The notes under the pieces are model-generated. The model did not search any database, was not told where the DNA came from, and saw nothing but the letters and a program-made list of their open reading frames with translations. A stretch of DNA of 64,000 bases from Streptomyces sp. Ag109_O5-1 (lineage in GTDB: Bacteria > Actinomycetota > Actinomycetes > Streptomycetales > Streptomycetaceae): positions 5,828,001-5,892,000 of the forward strand of contig NZ_RKQF01000001.1 in assembly GCF_003814875.1 (NCBI RefSeq), in the 5' to 3' direction. The position numbers and the translations under genes are program-made. Position 1 is the stretch's first letter; each line of letters opens with the position of its first letter. Below, piece after piece: positions 42,217 to 50,540 of the stretch.

Positions 42217-42707
42217 TCCCTCTCCCCTGCCATGCCCCCGAGGCGAGCGGTGCGGGCGAGCGCCAGCATCCGCGCGGCGGTCAGCCGGTTCTCGGGATCG
42301 TCGACCGCGGCCAGCAGCCGGGCGGCCGTTCCCGCGGACTCCTCGGGCGGGACCACCAGAAGCACCCAGCGTCCCACGGTGTCGCAGTCCAGGGTGATGA
42401 CGTGCGCCTCGCCTCCGGGACCAGCCGGCTCCACGGTGATCGCCCGGCCGGGCGCCATGACCGCGTGCGGGGCGCCGGGCCATTCGGCGGGGTCGACGGT
42501 GACCCGAACCTCGGCGTCCAGGTCCGGTTCCAACGCGGCGACGAGCGAGGGCAGTTCGAGTTCCAGGGCGTCGCAGCGCGGCCACCACGCCCCGTCCAGC
42601 GGGCCGTGGCTGACATCCCGGGTGAGGGTCAGGCGGGGCATGGGCATGCGATACGTGTGCGCGTCGGCCGCGGACTCGCCTGCGCCCGGCGTTCTGCTGG
42701 TTCCCAT
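42213..42707 (-). CDS. DUF5994 family protein, copy 1
   Basis: A 164-aa protein of the actinobacterial DUF5994 family. PRLTLTRDVSHGPLDGAWWP, then RCDALELELPSLVAALEPDL and VGRWVLLVVPPEESAGTA are the typical blocks. No catalytic motif is evident. It is translationally coupled (ATGA) to the STAS-domain gene, which implies a role in the same stress or sigma-control pathway. A shorter paralogue sits at 44842 on the other strand. Confidence 0.75.
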   Translation of the reverse strand: MGTSRTPGAGESAADAHTYRMPMPRLTLTRDVSHGPLDGAWWPRCDALELELPSLVAALEPDLDAEVRVTVDPAEWPGAPHAVMAPGRAITVEPAGPGGEAHVITLDCDTVGRWVLLVVPPEESAGTAARLLAAVDDPENRLTAARMLALARTARLGGMAGERE

Positions 42708-42851
42708 CGTGCGGTCCCGTCCCGGGCCCCGCGGGAACGGCCGCCCGTCGCGTCACTCGCCGGGAACGGCACCGCCGAACGCGCTGCGCGAAAAGCTCTC
42801 GGTGTGCTCAGGCTACTCCTGATCGCGGAGCAGCAGACGGGGCCGATCCTC

Positions 42852-43148
42852 CTACTCCTGTATCTCTCGTTCCTCCCCCTCCTCTCCCTCCTCCTCCCGT
42901 TCCTCCATCAGGCGAATGCCGTCGTGTGTCAGCGAGACAGCGGCCGGGGTCCGGTGCGAGGTCCATTCCACGTTGATCAGGCCGTCGTCGGCCAGATAGA
43001 CGCAGGCGGCGAAGAGGTCCTCGTCGGGCAGCCCCAGCTCGGCGCGGAGCGCCGATCCGCTGACCTCGGGACGGTTGTGCTCCACAGCCCCGTACAGGAA
43101 TCGCAGGACCGCCTTCCGGTTGTTCTTGCGTTCGCGGAGTTTCGTCAT
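42852..43148 (-). CDS. Small hypothetical winged-helix-like protein
   Basis: A 98-aa soluble protein. KNNRKAVLRFLYGAVEHNRP, then GSALRAELGLPDEDLFAACV and YLADDGLINVEW form a winged-helix-like pattern, followed by an acidic Glu-rich tail (EEREEEGEEGEERE). It could be a small DNA-binding or protein-interaction module; I do not recognise a family. ATG 43148 is chosen for the conserved-looking start (TKLRERKNNR). It lies in the stress-type block between DUF5994 copy 1 and another small gene. Confidence 0.6.
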   Translation of the reverse strand: MTKLRERKNNRKAVLRFLYGAVEHNRPEVSGSALRAELGLPDEDLFAACVYLADDGLINVEWTSHRTPAAVSLTHDGIRLMEEREEEGEEGEEREIQE

Positions 43149-43226
43149 GTCTGTCGTTCTCCGAGGTGTTGACAGCCGCGTGGGGACGGCCGGGACGACG
43201 GACCCTCCTGGCCGCACGGACCCGGG

Positions 43227-43487
43227 TCACACCTCATCGGCGTGTGCCGACGCCTGCTCCGTCGACTCGCTGGTCGCGAGCCACGACCGTGCGGGTTCCG
43301 CGGTCTGGGCGGTGTCCAGGGTGAGATGGAGCCGGGTCCCTCCGCCATGTCCGGCGGGGTAGCTGCGCTGCTCGGTCGAGGCGAAGCAGCGGCGGAGGAC
43401 CTCGGCCACGCGCCGGGCGACCTCCGGGGTCGCCGCGACGATGCGCACCTCTGCGTGGCCCCGGGAGGGCAGGGGGTCGTTCTCCAT
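43227..43487 (-). CDS. Small hypothetical protein
   Basis: An 86-aa soluble protein (HAEVRIVAATPEVARRVAEV, then LRRCFASTEQRSYPAGHGGG and TRLHLTLDTA) with an alternating strand-helix-strand pattern. AGGAGG stands eight bases before ATG 43487, supporting the start. No known family is recognised. It is 78 nt from the winged-helix-like gene and may be co-transcribed. Confidence 0.55.
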   Translation of the reverse strand: MENDPLPSRGHAEVRIVAATPEVARRVAEVLRRCFASTEQRSYPAGHGGGTRLHLTLDTAQTAEPARSWLATSESTEQASAHADEV

Positions 43488-43798
43488 GGGGACCTCCTGG
43501 TGGGCGACCGGCAGAACGCGGACGCGTCGCTGCCCGATACGCCGGGACAAGGTGTGGGGGGCGGCTGCGGCAGATCCACGCGGGTCTGTCCGAATTTCCC
43601 AGCAGTCCCCTTTTCTGAAGGGTATGCCGGGAAGGACCGCCCGTGCGTGCCACGGCCGCACCGTGGTCCGGACAGGGTCCGGACAGTGGTCCGGCCCGTC
43701 ACGGGTTGCCCGCCCCCGGTGACCGAACGGAGCCGGGCCGGTCGGACCGCGCCTGACAGCAGAGACCGTTCAAGACGCCGGCTGCCGCTCTCGGCCGG

Positions 43799-43876
43799 GA
43801 GTACGGTGTACACACCGGGGCATACCGTGCACCGATTCGGATGCCGGCGCCACTCTCGGTGATCGACGACGCCGGG
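43799..43876. repeat. Noncoding imperfect repeat, copy A
   Basis: About 78 nt beginning GAGTACGGTG and ending GATCGACGACGCCGGG, matching 45351-45429 at roughly four positions in five with one gap. It lies in the otherwise empty gap 43488-43926. See the finding on this repeat pair. Confidence 0.65.
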
Positions 43877-43926
43877 CAAGGCGTGGCATGAGCCCCCAGC
43901 GTTCTCCGACGGGAGCCTGCCGCCGC

Positions 43927-44271
43927 CTACGTGCGCAGCAGCCGTTGGGTGAGTTCCCGGTACTGCCGCAACGCGCCCCGCAGTTCGGCGGAGTCTGGTT
44001 CGGGGTCCCGGTCCTGCCACCCGGCGCGGAGCACCCGTCGCATCTCCGAAAGGGCGCTCGCCAGCCGGGCGGCGGCTTCGTCGAAGGCGCCCTCGGCCTC
44101 CTCCAGCGCCTCGCGAGGGGTGTCCGCGAAGGTGTTGACGGCGTGTCCGAGGCGGCGCACGATCTCGTCCCGTTCGTCCGGGGGAAGCAGCGGCTCCGGG
44201 CCCGTGGTGCGGCGTCCGCCCGGACCCGGGGTCCGGTCCGGCGGCTGCTGGGCGCGTGTCTGGTCGTACAT
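43927..44271 (-). CDS. Hypothetical protein with helical C-terminus
   Basis: A 114-aa protein. After a disordered start (YDQTRAQQPPDRTPGPGG) the sequence is strongly helical: DERDEIVRRLGHAVNTFADT, then REALEEAEGAFDEAAARLAS and LRGALRQYRELTQRLLRT. It has no membrane segment. The family is unknown. A GTG at 44308 is an alternative start adding 13 residues; neither has a strong ribosome site. The 570 nt upstream (44272-44841) contain no gene I can support, only a 14-nt palindrome near 44467 and a GAGTACGGTG copy at 44505. Confidence 0.55.
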   Translation of the reverse strand: MYDQTRAQQPPDRTPGPGGRRTTGPEPLLPPDERDEIVRRLGHAVNTFADTPREALEEAEGAFDEAAARLASALSEMRRVLRAGWQDRDPEPDSAELRGALRQYRELTQRLLRT

Positions 44272-44466
44272 CGTCGTGTGTACCGCTTCCGTTTGCGCGA
44301 TGGGAGGCACCGCCTGAAGGCACCCTTCGCCTTCTCGACGGCCTGCTTCAGGTATCCGGAGACCGATCGACCCTGCCCTTCCTGGCCCTCAGCCGTCCCG
44401 CCAGTCAACGTCCGACGACGATAGGTGTCAACGCGACGCCGCGGCCTGAGTGCATCCGGCCGAAGG

Positions 44467-44480
44467 CCGCTGATCAGCGG
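44467..44480. promoter_or_regulatory. Perfect 14-nt palindrome in an otherwise empty gap
   Basis: CCGCTGATCAGCGG is fully self-complementary. It lies 25 nt before a third copy of the GAGTACGGTG string (44505-44514) that also opens the repeats at 43799 and 45351. This could be a binding site; no partner is known. Confidence 0.35.
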
Positions 44481-44841
44481 AATCCGGGCATTCCCCGGCC
44501 CGAGGAGTACGGTGGGCGGAACGAGGGTGCGTCGTGCCTGTCCGACAGGTCGTCACCAGCACGCCACCCATCCCCCAGGGGCAGTCCGTGACCCCGGCCG
44601 CACCTCCGCCCAGCGGCCTTCGCCGAGGCCAAGGACCCCTTCATGCAGACCGGTCCCCTTCACACCCGCCCCGCCGGACACCGCTCGCGGGTCCGTGGCC
44701 ACGGCGGCGGCTTCCTTGCATACGGCCTGACCGCCCTGCTGCGGGCGGGACTTGCCCGCAGGCCCCGCACCCCGCTCTCCGTCCGGGAAAGCCGGGACGG
44801 CCTCCACCACGCATCCAGCTACGGAAGTTGGCAGCAGCCTC

Positions 44842-45246
44842 ATGACCAGCGCACTGCAACCACCGCTTCCCTCCCACCCCGCCCTCCGTCTGCGGCTCGC
44901 GCCCCGCAGCGACCTGACCCGGTCCATCGACGGAGCATGGTGGCCGCGCTCCTACGACCTTCTCGTGGAACTCCCGCGCCTGCTGGCCGGGTTGCCGCGC
45001 GAGTGGGGTGATATCACCAGTGTCACCGTCAGCGGGGCGGTGTGGTCCGCGGCGCCCGGCCGGATACTCGTCTCCAACCAGGTCGTACGACTACGCAGAG
45101 CCCTGGCGGCGAACGCCCCGCACACCGTCGTCCTGGTCGCCCCCGGCCGAGGGCGCTGGGACCTTGTGGTCGTGCCTCCGGACACCACCGAGACCGCCGC
45201 CGAACCGCTCATGGCGGCCGCGGCGGACGCCCTCGGGGAGAGCTGA
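44842..45246 (+). CDS. DUF5994 family protein, copy 2
   Basis: A 134-aa paralogue of the gene at 42213. The conserved blocks are LRLRLAPRSDLTRSIDGAWW, then PRSYDLLVELPRLLAGLPRE and GRWDLVVVPPDTTETA. It is shorter at the C-terminus. It is on the opposite strand and followed by copy B of the noncoding repeat and the gene at 45464. Function is unknown. ATG 44842 (MTSALQPP) is chosen because the upstream frame is low-complexity. Confidence 0.75.
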   Translation: MTSALQPPLPSHPALRLRLAPRSDLTRSIDGAWWPRSYDLLVELPRLLAGLPREWGDITSVTVSGAVWSAAPGRILVSNQVVRLRRALAANAPHTVVLVAPGRGRWDLVVVPPDTTETAAEPLMAAAADALGES

Positions 45247-45350
45247 CCCCGGCGTCCGTGACATCCCCGCCGCCTTTCCCGCCCTGATCACCCCACACGC
45301 ACCCGCCCTGTTCCCGGCAACCGCCGGGCCGCGGGGGCGGGCCTCGCCAG

Positions 45351-45429
45351 GAGTACGGTGGAGAGACCGAGGGCATACCGCGCACCGCCTCCGACGCCGG
45401 TGCCGTTCTCGGGGATCGACGACGCCGGG
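45351..45429. repeat. Noncoding imperfect repeat, copy B
   Basis: The counterpart of 43799-43876. It lies between DUF5994 copy 2 and the gene at 45464, 35 nt before the latter's start, the position of a promoter or leader. Confidence 0.65.
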
Positions 45430-45463
45430 GCGGCCTCCGCCCGTGCCCGGGGCAGGGTTGCTC

Positions 45464-46156
45464 ATGCCCGCGCACATGTCCCTCCCGACGACCTTGACCC
45501 TCCCGGCGCTCCAACCCGCACGGGGCAGGCCGCGCACTCGCCTCCCGGACCCGGCGAAGGCGGAGCGCCGCTCCTCGCCCGAGGTCGCGGAACGCGTCCG
45601 TGCACTGACCCGTGGTCAGGTCTCGGACCGCCTGCAGGAACTGGGCGACCTGTATGCGGAGACCTCCGGTGGCGACGCGTGGGCGTGGAACCAGGCGCGT
45701 GCGACCTTCCTGCTCCATCTCGTGGCCGACACCCGACGACCGGGGTTCTCGCTGCTGATCGCGGAGACCACCACCCTGGCCGGATACGCCTACGGCTTCC
45801 CCACGGCCGGCGCGGGTCCGTGGTGGGCGGGGTCCCGCGGACACGTCGGGGGAAGTCTGCTTCACTGCGCGGCCGCCGGCGGGCTCTTCGTCGTCTCCGG
45901 AATCGTGGTGCCGCCTCGCGTGCGCCGGGAGTACAAGGACCAGGTGTGGAACCTCGCCCGGCGCCTGCAGCGGCGACTGCTCGCCGGCCACGGCGCCGCG
46001 CTCGGCGTCACGCTGGTGGACGCCCGGGACGACAGGACGGTCGAAACCATGCGGTCCTGGGGCTGGCGGTACCCAGGAGCCGACACCCTCCCCGGCATGC
46101 CACTGGCCGTGCCGCCCGGCCCGTTCCGCATCCTGGTACTGACTCCGGGGACGTGA
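45464..46156 (+). CDS. Putative GNAT-like acetyltransferase
   Basis: A 230-aa soluble protein. The part from residue 60 on has a GNAT-like order of strands and helices: FSLLIAETTTLAGYAYGFPT, then LFVVSGIVVPPRVRREYKDQ, WNLARRLQRRLLA, GVTLVDARDDRTVETMRSWG and a final strand. A clear acetyl-CoA loop (Q/RxxGxG/A) is not visible, so catalytic competence is doubtful. The start region is variable; ATG 45476 is an alternative. The copy-B repeat is just upstream. Its stop overlaps a GTG that opens the multicopper-oxidase-like remnant. Confidence 0.5.
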   Translation: MPAHMSLPTTLTLPALQPARGRPRTRLPDPAKAERRSSPEVAERVRALTRGQVSDRLQELGDLYAETSGGDAWAWNQARATFLLHLVADTRRPGFSLLIAETTTLAGYAYGFPTAGAGPWWAGSRGHVGGSLLHCAAAGGLFVVSGIVVPPRVRREYKDQVWNLARRLQRRLLAGHGAALGVTLVDARDDRTVETMRSWGWRYPGADTLPGMPLAVPPGPFRILVLTPGT

Positions 46157-46476
46157 GCGACCACCTCCTCGTGCATCACATCTCGGCCCCGGTCAGGGGC
46201 ACCGGCAAGCGCAGGGCGGGGTTCGTGGCCGAGTGTGAGTACATGGCTGCGCAGTCGGCCGAGTTCAACTCGGACCCCGACTGCATCACGGCTTGGGTCA
46301 GTAGATTCCCCATCAAGGGAACCACCGTCTGGCACTGCCACATGGCCATTCACGAAGACGGCCTCAACTCGAACGGCGCCATCGAGATGATGCGCCCCCT
46401 CGTCATCGGACGAAAAGAACAAAAACAACTGCCCTGGGTCCAGACGTTGAAACGGCTCAACCAGCTCGTAGGCTGA
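46153..46476 (+). pseudogene. Multicopper oxidase C-terminal remnant
   Basis: A 107-codon frame whose second half carries the type 1/type 3 copper signature of multicopper oxidases: GTTVWHCHMAIHEDG, then EMMRPLVIG. In whole enzymes this HCHxxxHED...MM motif ends a protein of 450 or more residues with three earlier copper motifs, none of which is present here. The base composition is somewhat less GC-rich than the neighbours. Probably a fragment of a laccase-like gene; whether it is expressed is unknown. Confidence 0.5.
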
Positions 46477-46722
46477 CTCTGAACCGGCTTCTGCGGGACC
46501 GAGCCACACCGACGGACGCGGGCACGAGCAGACAGCACGTGCCCGCACTCCCATGGCTGCCTCGCGGCGACGGCGCAGCGCAGAGTGACGGCAGGTCCGA
46601 CAGCAGCAACAGCACACAGACGCGCCCGATTGCCGACCTGAGCTGTCGGGGTTGCAAGCCGGCGGCACTGGTCATGGCGCGGTGCCCGACCCTCAACCGG
46701 TCAGGAACTCACCACAATAAAC

Positions 46723-46749
46723 AAACCCCAGGCCACCGACCTGGGGTTT
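46723..46749 (+). terminator. Perfect 10-bp terminator hairpin beside a tRNA fragment
   Basis: AAACCCCAGG (46723-46732) pairs with CCTGGGGTTT (46740-46749) around a 7-nt loop, followed by CTCTCT. This hairpin type commonly follows tRNA genes in Streptomyces. Here it lies directly before a tRNA 3' fragment. The remaining gap up to 47031 contains no gene. Confidence 0.7.
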
Positions 46750-46756
46750 CTCTCTG

Positions 46757-46792
46757 AAGCTGAGAGCGCGAGTTCGATTCTCGTCACCCGCT
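46757..46792 (+). other. tRNA-Gly(CCC)-like 3' fragment, candidate attachment site
   Basis: AAGCT, then GAGAGC, the T arm GCGAG-TTCGATT-CTCGT and an acceptor strand CACCCGC plus discriminator T reproduce the last 36 or so bases of an actinobacterial tRNA-Gly. The 5' two-thirds are absent. This is the structure left at one end (attR) of an element integrated into the 3' end of a tRNA gene. Confidence 0.65.
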
Positions 46793-47031
46793 TGGGAAGC
46801 GATCTTGGAGCCACTGTTGACCGTGGTTGTCCCGTCTTATGGGCACGCTCTGGGCCGCAAGCCGGAGCCTCGGAGCGGAGTCGTCCGCGAGACCTGCCAG
46901 GCACTGGGGTCGAGGGCCGGTCCCGGTGACGCGTGGTCGCCGGGACCGGCTGCTCGTCCGCTCGGGCTGCGGCGGGCCACGGCCATGCGGAGCTTCGGAT
47001 CGACGACGCCCTGTGATTCACCGTTGCCGGG

Positions 47032-48474
47032 TCAGACGGTGATGGTCTTGTACTCGGTGTAGGTGCCGAGGCCGACCGCTCCGTACTCGCGGCCGATGCC
47101 GCTGGCCTTGAAGCCGCCGAACGGGCCGTCGAAGGCGACGGAGGCGCCGTTGACGGTGATGGTGCCGGTGCGGATGCGGCGGGCGATGGCCTGGGCGTGG
47201 GCCTCGTCGGCTGACCAGACGCCGCCGGAGAGGCCGTACTCGGAGTCGTTGGCGATGCGGACGGCGTCGTCCTCGTCGTCGTAGGCGATGACGACCAGGA
47301 CCGGTCCGAAGATCTCCTCCTGGGCGATCCGCATGGAGTTGTCGACGTCGGCGAAGACGGTGGGCGTGACGTAGTTGCCCTTCTCCAGGCCCTCGGGGAT
47401 CTGCGGGCCGCCGGTGACCAGGCGGGCGCCCTCGTCGATACCGAGCTGGATGTAACCACGCACGCGCTCCTGCTGGTCGGGGCGGATCATCGGGCCGATG
47501 AAGGTGTCGGGGTCGTTCGGGTCCCCCACCTTCAGCGACTCCACCAGCTTCTTCAGCGCGGTCACGACCTCCTCGTACGTTTCGCGCGGGGCCAGGATGC
47601 GGGTCTGCGCGATGCACGACTCGCCGTTGTTGAGCAGGGAGCCGAACTTCAGGCCCGCGACCGCTTTCTCGATGTCGGCGTCCGGCAGGATGACGGCCGC
47701 GGACTTGCCCCCCAGCTCCAGACTGACGCGCTTGAGCTGCTCGCCCGCGATCGAGGCGATACGGCGGCCGGCGCCCGTCGAGCCGGTGAAGGCGATCTTG
47801 TCGACGTCCTTGTGCGAGACCAGGTACTCGCTGGTCTCGCGGTCGGCGGGCAGGACGCTGATCACACCCTCGGGCAGGCCCACCCGCTCCAGCAGCTCGG
47901 ACAGGAAGCCCATGCTCAGCGAGTTCTCCGGAGACACCTTGAGGACCACGGAGTTGCCGGCGACCAGGGCCGGGATGATCTTCGAGGTGGCCGAGGAGAA
48001 CGGCGAGTTCCACGGGATCACCGCGGCCACGACGCCGACCGCCTCCCGGCGCACCACGCTGCGGACGGGGGAGGCGGGGTCGGAGGGTGCCAGGGTCTCC
48101 TCCCAGCCGAACTCCTCCGCCGCCTTCAGGTAGGCGTTCGCCTGACGGGTCAGGCCGGGCTGTCCGGCGCGGGTGAACCATCCGGCCGAGCCGTTCTCCA
48201 GCGAGATCAGGTGCGCGATCTTCTCCGCGTTCTCCTCACGCAGCGCGTTGAACCTGCGCAGGACCGCGATCCGCTCCTCGGGCGGGGTCAGGCGCCACTC
48301 GCCCGCCTCGAAGGACGCCCGTGCCGCGGCCACCGCGCGGTCGATGTCCGCGGGCCGTGCCTGGGCGGCGCGGCCGACCACCGACCGGTCGTGCGGCGAG
48401 GCGATGTCGAGCAGTTCAGGATCGCTCGGCTCGGCCCAGGAACCTCCGATGAAAAGCCGGTCGTAGGTGATCAT
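47032..48474 (-). CDS. Aldehyde dehydrogenase
   Basis: A 480-aa NAD(P)-dependent aldehyde dehydrogenase. The N-terminal part has ASPHDRSVVGRAAQARPADI; cofactor motifs are AAVIPWNSPF and AFTGSTGAGRRIAS; the catalytic Glu is in SLELGGKSAAVI and the catalytic Cys in LNNGESCIAQTR. The C-terminal EEIFGPVLVVIAYDDEDDAV and PFGGFKASGIGREYG are complete. The usual GQ before Cys is replaced by GE. ATG 48474 is behind GGAAGAGAG. A 23-nt element shared with the MFS/TetR region lies 47 nt upstream, so the TetR protein at 50541 is the likely regulator. It may detoxify an aldehyde exported or produced alongside. Confidence 0.93.
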   Translation of the reverse strand: MITYDRLFIGGSWAEPSDPELLDIASPHDRSVVGRAAQARPADIDRAVAAARASFEAGEWRLTPPEERIAVLRRFNALREENAEKIAHLISLENGSAGWFTRAGQPGLTRQANAYLKAAEEFGWEETLAPSDPASPVRSVVRREAVGVVAAVIPWNSPFSSATSKIIPALVAGNSVVLKVSPENSLSMGFLSELLERVGLPEGVISVLPADRETSEYLVSHKDVDKIAFTGSTGAGRRIASIAGEQLKRVSLELGGKSAAVILPDADIEKAVAGLKFGSLLNNGESCIAQTRILAPRETYEEVVTALKKLVESLKVGDPNDPDTFIGPMIRPDQQERVRGYIQLGIDEGARLVTGGPQIPEGLEKGNYVTPTVFADVDNSMRIAQEEIFGPVLVVIAYDDEDDAVRIANDSEYGLSGGVWSADEAHAQAIARRIRTGTITVNGASVAFDGPFGGFKASGIGREYGAVGLGTYTEYKTITV

Positions 48475-48520
48475 GTGCGTTCTCTCTTCCTGTGTCGGAT
48501 CGTCCGGACGCACGGTCCAT

Positions 48521-48543
48521 CTGTCACTTCAATGTAGCAGTTA
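48521..48543. promoter_or_regulatory. Shared 23-nt operator-like element upstream of aldehyde dehydrogenase
   Basis: CTGTCACTT-C-AATGTAGCA-G-TTA matches 50447-50469 with two mismatches. It contains a CACTT/CAGTT direct pair and lies in an AT-rich stretch (48536-48600) that stands out in this genome. It is probably the binding site of the TetR regulator. Confidence 0.6.
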
Positions 48544-48598
48544 TATTCATTAGATACACACTTAAGAAGCTTTATATATATTATTCTCCTCAGATTCG

Positions 48599-48720
48599 AT
48601 GCGTTTGAGGGTGCTCGCCGCCGAGGTCGGCGTGGACCGCCGCACCGTCTACCGACGCTTCGCCTCCCGCGAGGAACTCCTCGCGGCCATCGAGAGGGCG
48701 CTTCGAAGAGGGGCGGCCGG
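48599..48720 (+). pseudogene. TetR regulator remnant (helix-turn-helix only)
   Basis: Codons from 48599 read VLAAEVGVDRRTVYRRFASR, then EELLAAIERALRRGAAG, the recognition part of a TetR helix-turn-helix. Positions 48617-48691 match 50634-50708 in the intact TetR gene at 73 of 75 bases. The first helices and the entire ligand domain are missing; sequence after 48700 is unrelated. It is a truncated duplicate. Confidence 0.8.
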
Positions 48721-48802
48721 ACAGAGCCCGGCGTCCGGGAACACACCGACGGCCGGCGGCTGCCGAGAGCGTCGGCCGTTCGAGGGAGCGCCGCCGGAAG
48801 GG

Positions 48803-50356
48803 TCAGGCCGCGGTGACGGTGCCCTCGGCGGTGGCGGGAACACCGTCGGCCGCGGTGGTGGGGGCGCCCGCGGTCCCCCCGGCCTTCCGGGCCGGCCGGA
48901 GGAACAGGGCGAGGACGATGCCGGCGGCGAGGGCCGGGGCCATCCAGAGGTAACCCATGGCCGTGGCGTGGGCGAAGGCGTCCAGTGCGGTGTCGCGCAG
49001 GGCAGCGGGCAGTTGCCCGATGGTGTCCGGGCGGCCCGCGTCGAATCCGCCGGCGGTCGGCAGGGCGTGGGTGCGGCCGACGAATCCGGTGTTGAGCAGG
49101 GTGCCGAAGACGGCGACTCCGAAGGCCGCTCCGATGGAGCGGGCGAAGGTCACGACGGCGCTGGCGGCGCCGAGGTCGGCGGCGGGCACGCTGTTCTGGA
49201 CGGTGGTCAGCACGACCATGGGGACCATGCCGATGCCGATACCGGTGATCAGGAAGTAGACGCTCAGCACGAGGGTGCCGGTGGCGGCGCCGATGGTGCC
49301 CAGCAGGAGCAGTCCGGCGAGGTTGACGGCCAGACCGGCCAGCAGGATCGTCCGCAACCGCTCGACGTGCGCGGCCCAGCGTCCGGCCAGGGACTGGCTG
49401 ACGACCAGACCCGCGACCAGCGGCAGCATGGAGATGCCGGACAGGGTGGCCGAGACGCCGCGGACGATCTGGAGGTAGGTCGGCAGGTAGACCAGCACGG
49501 CGAACATCGCGGCGTTGGCGAAGAAGCCGATCAGCGAGGAGAAGACCACGGTCCGGGAGCCGAGCATGGCCGGCGGCAGGACGGGGGCGGCGGCCCGGCG
49601 CTCGACGGGCGCCAGCAGTACGGCGAACACGACGACGGCGACGGTCAGTCCGACGATGCCCGGAGATCCCCAGCCCCAGCGCCCGCCGAAGGACGTGACC
49701 AGGACCAGGCCGGTGGCGATGGCGGCCAGGACGGTGGCGCCGAGGTAGTCGATACGGGCCTTGGCACCCCGGGCGGCCGCGGGCAGCGAGCGGGCGGCGA
49801 TGGCCAGCGCGACGATGCCGAAGGGCAGGTTGACCAGGAAGGCCCACCGCCAGGACAGCTGGTCGGTGAAGACGCCCCCCAGCAAGGGGCCGACGATGCT
49901 GGCGACGCCGTAGACCGATCCGAACATGCCCTGGTACCGGCCCCGCTCACTCGGTGCGACGATGTCGCCGACCAGGGCGAAGGTCAGCACGATCATGCCG
50001 CCGCCGCCCACGCCCTGGAGCACCCGGGCGCCGATCAGCTCGGGCAGGTTCCGGGCCAGGCCGCAGGCTACCGAGGCGCTCAGGAAGATCGAGGTCGAAG
50101 CCAGGTAGAGCCGCTTGCGGCCGAACATGTCGCCGAGCTTGCCCCACAGCGGGGTGACCGCCGTGGACGCCAGGAGATACGCGGCGCTGACCCAGGCGAT
50201 GTCGTCGAACCCGTTCAGGTCCTCCGCCATCCGGGGCAGGGCGGTGGAGACGATCGTCTGGTCCAGAGCCGCCAGCAGGACGGCGAGGACCAGGGCGCTC
50301 ATCGCGGCGGCGACCCCGCCCGACCGGGGTGATGGGGACTGCTGTGTCTTCGGCAT
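48803..50356 (-). CDS. 14-TM MFS drug exporter (DHA2/EmrB-QacA type)
   Basis: A 517-aa major facilitator with about 14 membrane segments. Motif D1 (LDQTIVSTALPRMAEDL) is in helix 1, motif A is in loop 2-3 (GKLGDMFGRKRLYLAS), and motif C is around GMFGSVYGVASIVGPLLGGV. This is the DHA2 antiporter pattern that exports antibiotics or antiseptics using the proton gradient. I chose ATG 50356 with GAGAGAGG upstream; 50386 is an alternative. It is divergent from the TetR gene, with the shared 23-nt element between them, so it is the expected repressed target. C-terminal residues after TM14 are a soft Ala/Thr tail. Confidence 0.92.
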   Translation of the reverse strand: MPKTQQSPSPRSGGVAAAMSALVLAVLLAALDQTIVSTALPRMAEDLNGFDDIAWVSAAYLLASTAVTPLWGKLGDMFGRKRLYLASTSIFLSASVACGLARNLPELIGARVLQGVGGGGMIVLTFALVGDIVAPSERGRYQGMFGSVYGVASIVGPLLGGVFTDQLSWRWAFLVNLPFGIVALAIAARSLPAAARGAKARIDYLGATVLAAIATGLVLVTSFGGRWGWGSPGIVGLTVAVVVFAVLLAPVERRAAAPVLPPAMLGSRTVVFSSLIGFFANAAMFAVLVYLPTYLQIVRGVSATLSGISMLPLVAGLVVSQSLAGRWAAHVERLRTILLAGLAVNLAGLLLLGTIGAATGTLVLSVYFLITGIGIGMVPMVVLTTVQNSVPAADLGAASAVVTFARSIGAAFGVAVFGTLLNTGFVGRTHALPTAGGFDAGRPDTIGQLPAALRDTALDAFAHATAMGYLWMAPALAAGIVLALFLRPARKAGGTAGAPTTAADGVPATAEGTVTAA

Positions 50357-50446
50357 CGAACTCGGCCTCTCTCCAAGGGGCGGCAACCGCGGTGAGCTGC
50401 CGCAATACGGCGTTGAGTCTCAATAGATAGGCGATATCAGCCATAT

Positions 50447-50469
50447 CTGTCACTTGAATGTAGCACTTA
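50447..50469. promoter_or_regulatory. Shared 23-nt operator-like element between MFS and TetR genes
   Basis: CTGTCACTT-G-AATGTAGCA-C-TTA contains two exact CACTT direct repeats 13 nt apart. It matches 48521-48543 with two mismatches. It lies 91 nt upstream of the MFS start and 72 nt upstream of the TetR start, where a divergent repressor site is expected. Confidence 0.65.
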
Positions 50470-50540
50470 ATGGCCATGGGTACACGGATGCGAGGCGATA
50501 GACGTCTCAGGTTTCACAATCGGCGGTTAGAATCGACGCC

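Noticed and set aside
44272..44841. Several open frames in the 570-nt gap as genes
   Set aside because: All are Arg/Pro/Ala-rich low-complexity translations on both strands without ribosome sites.
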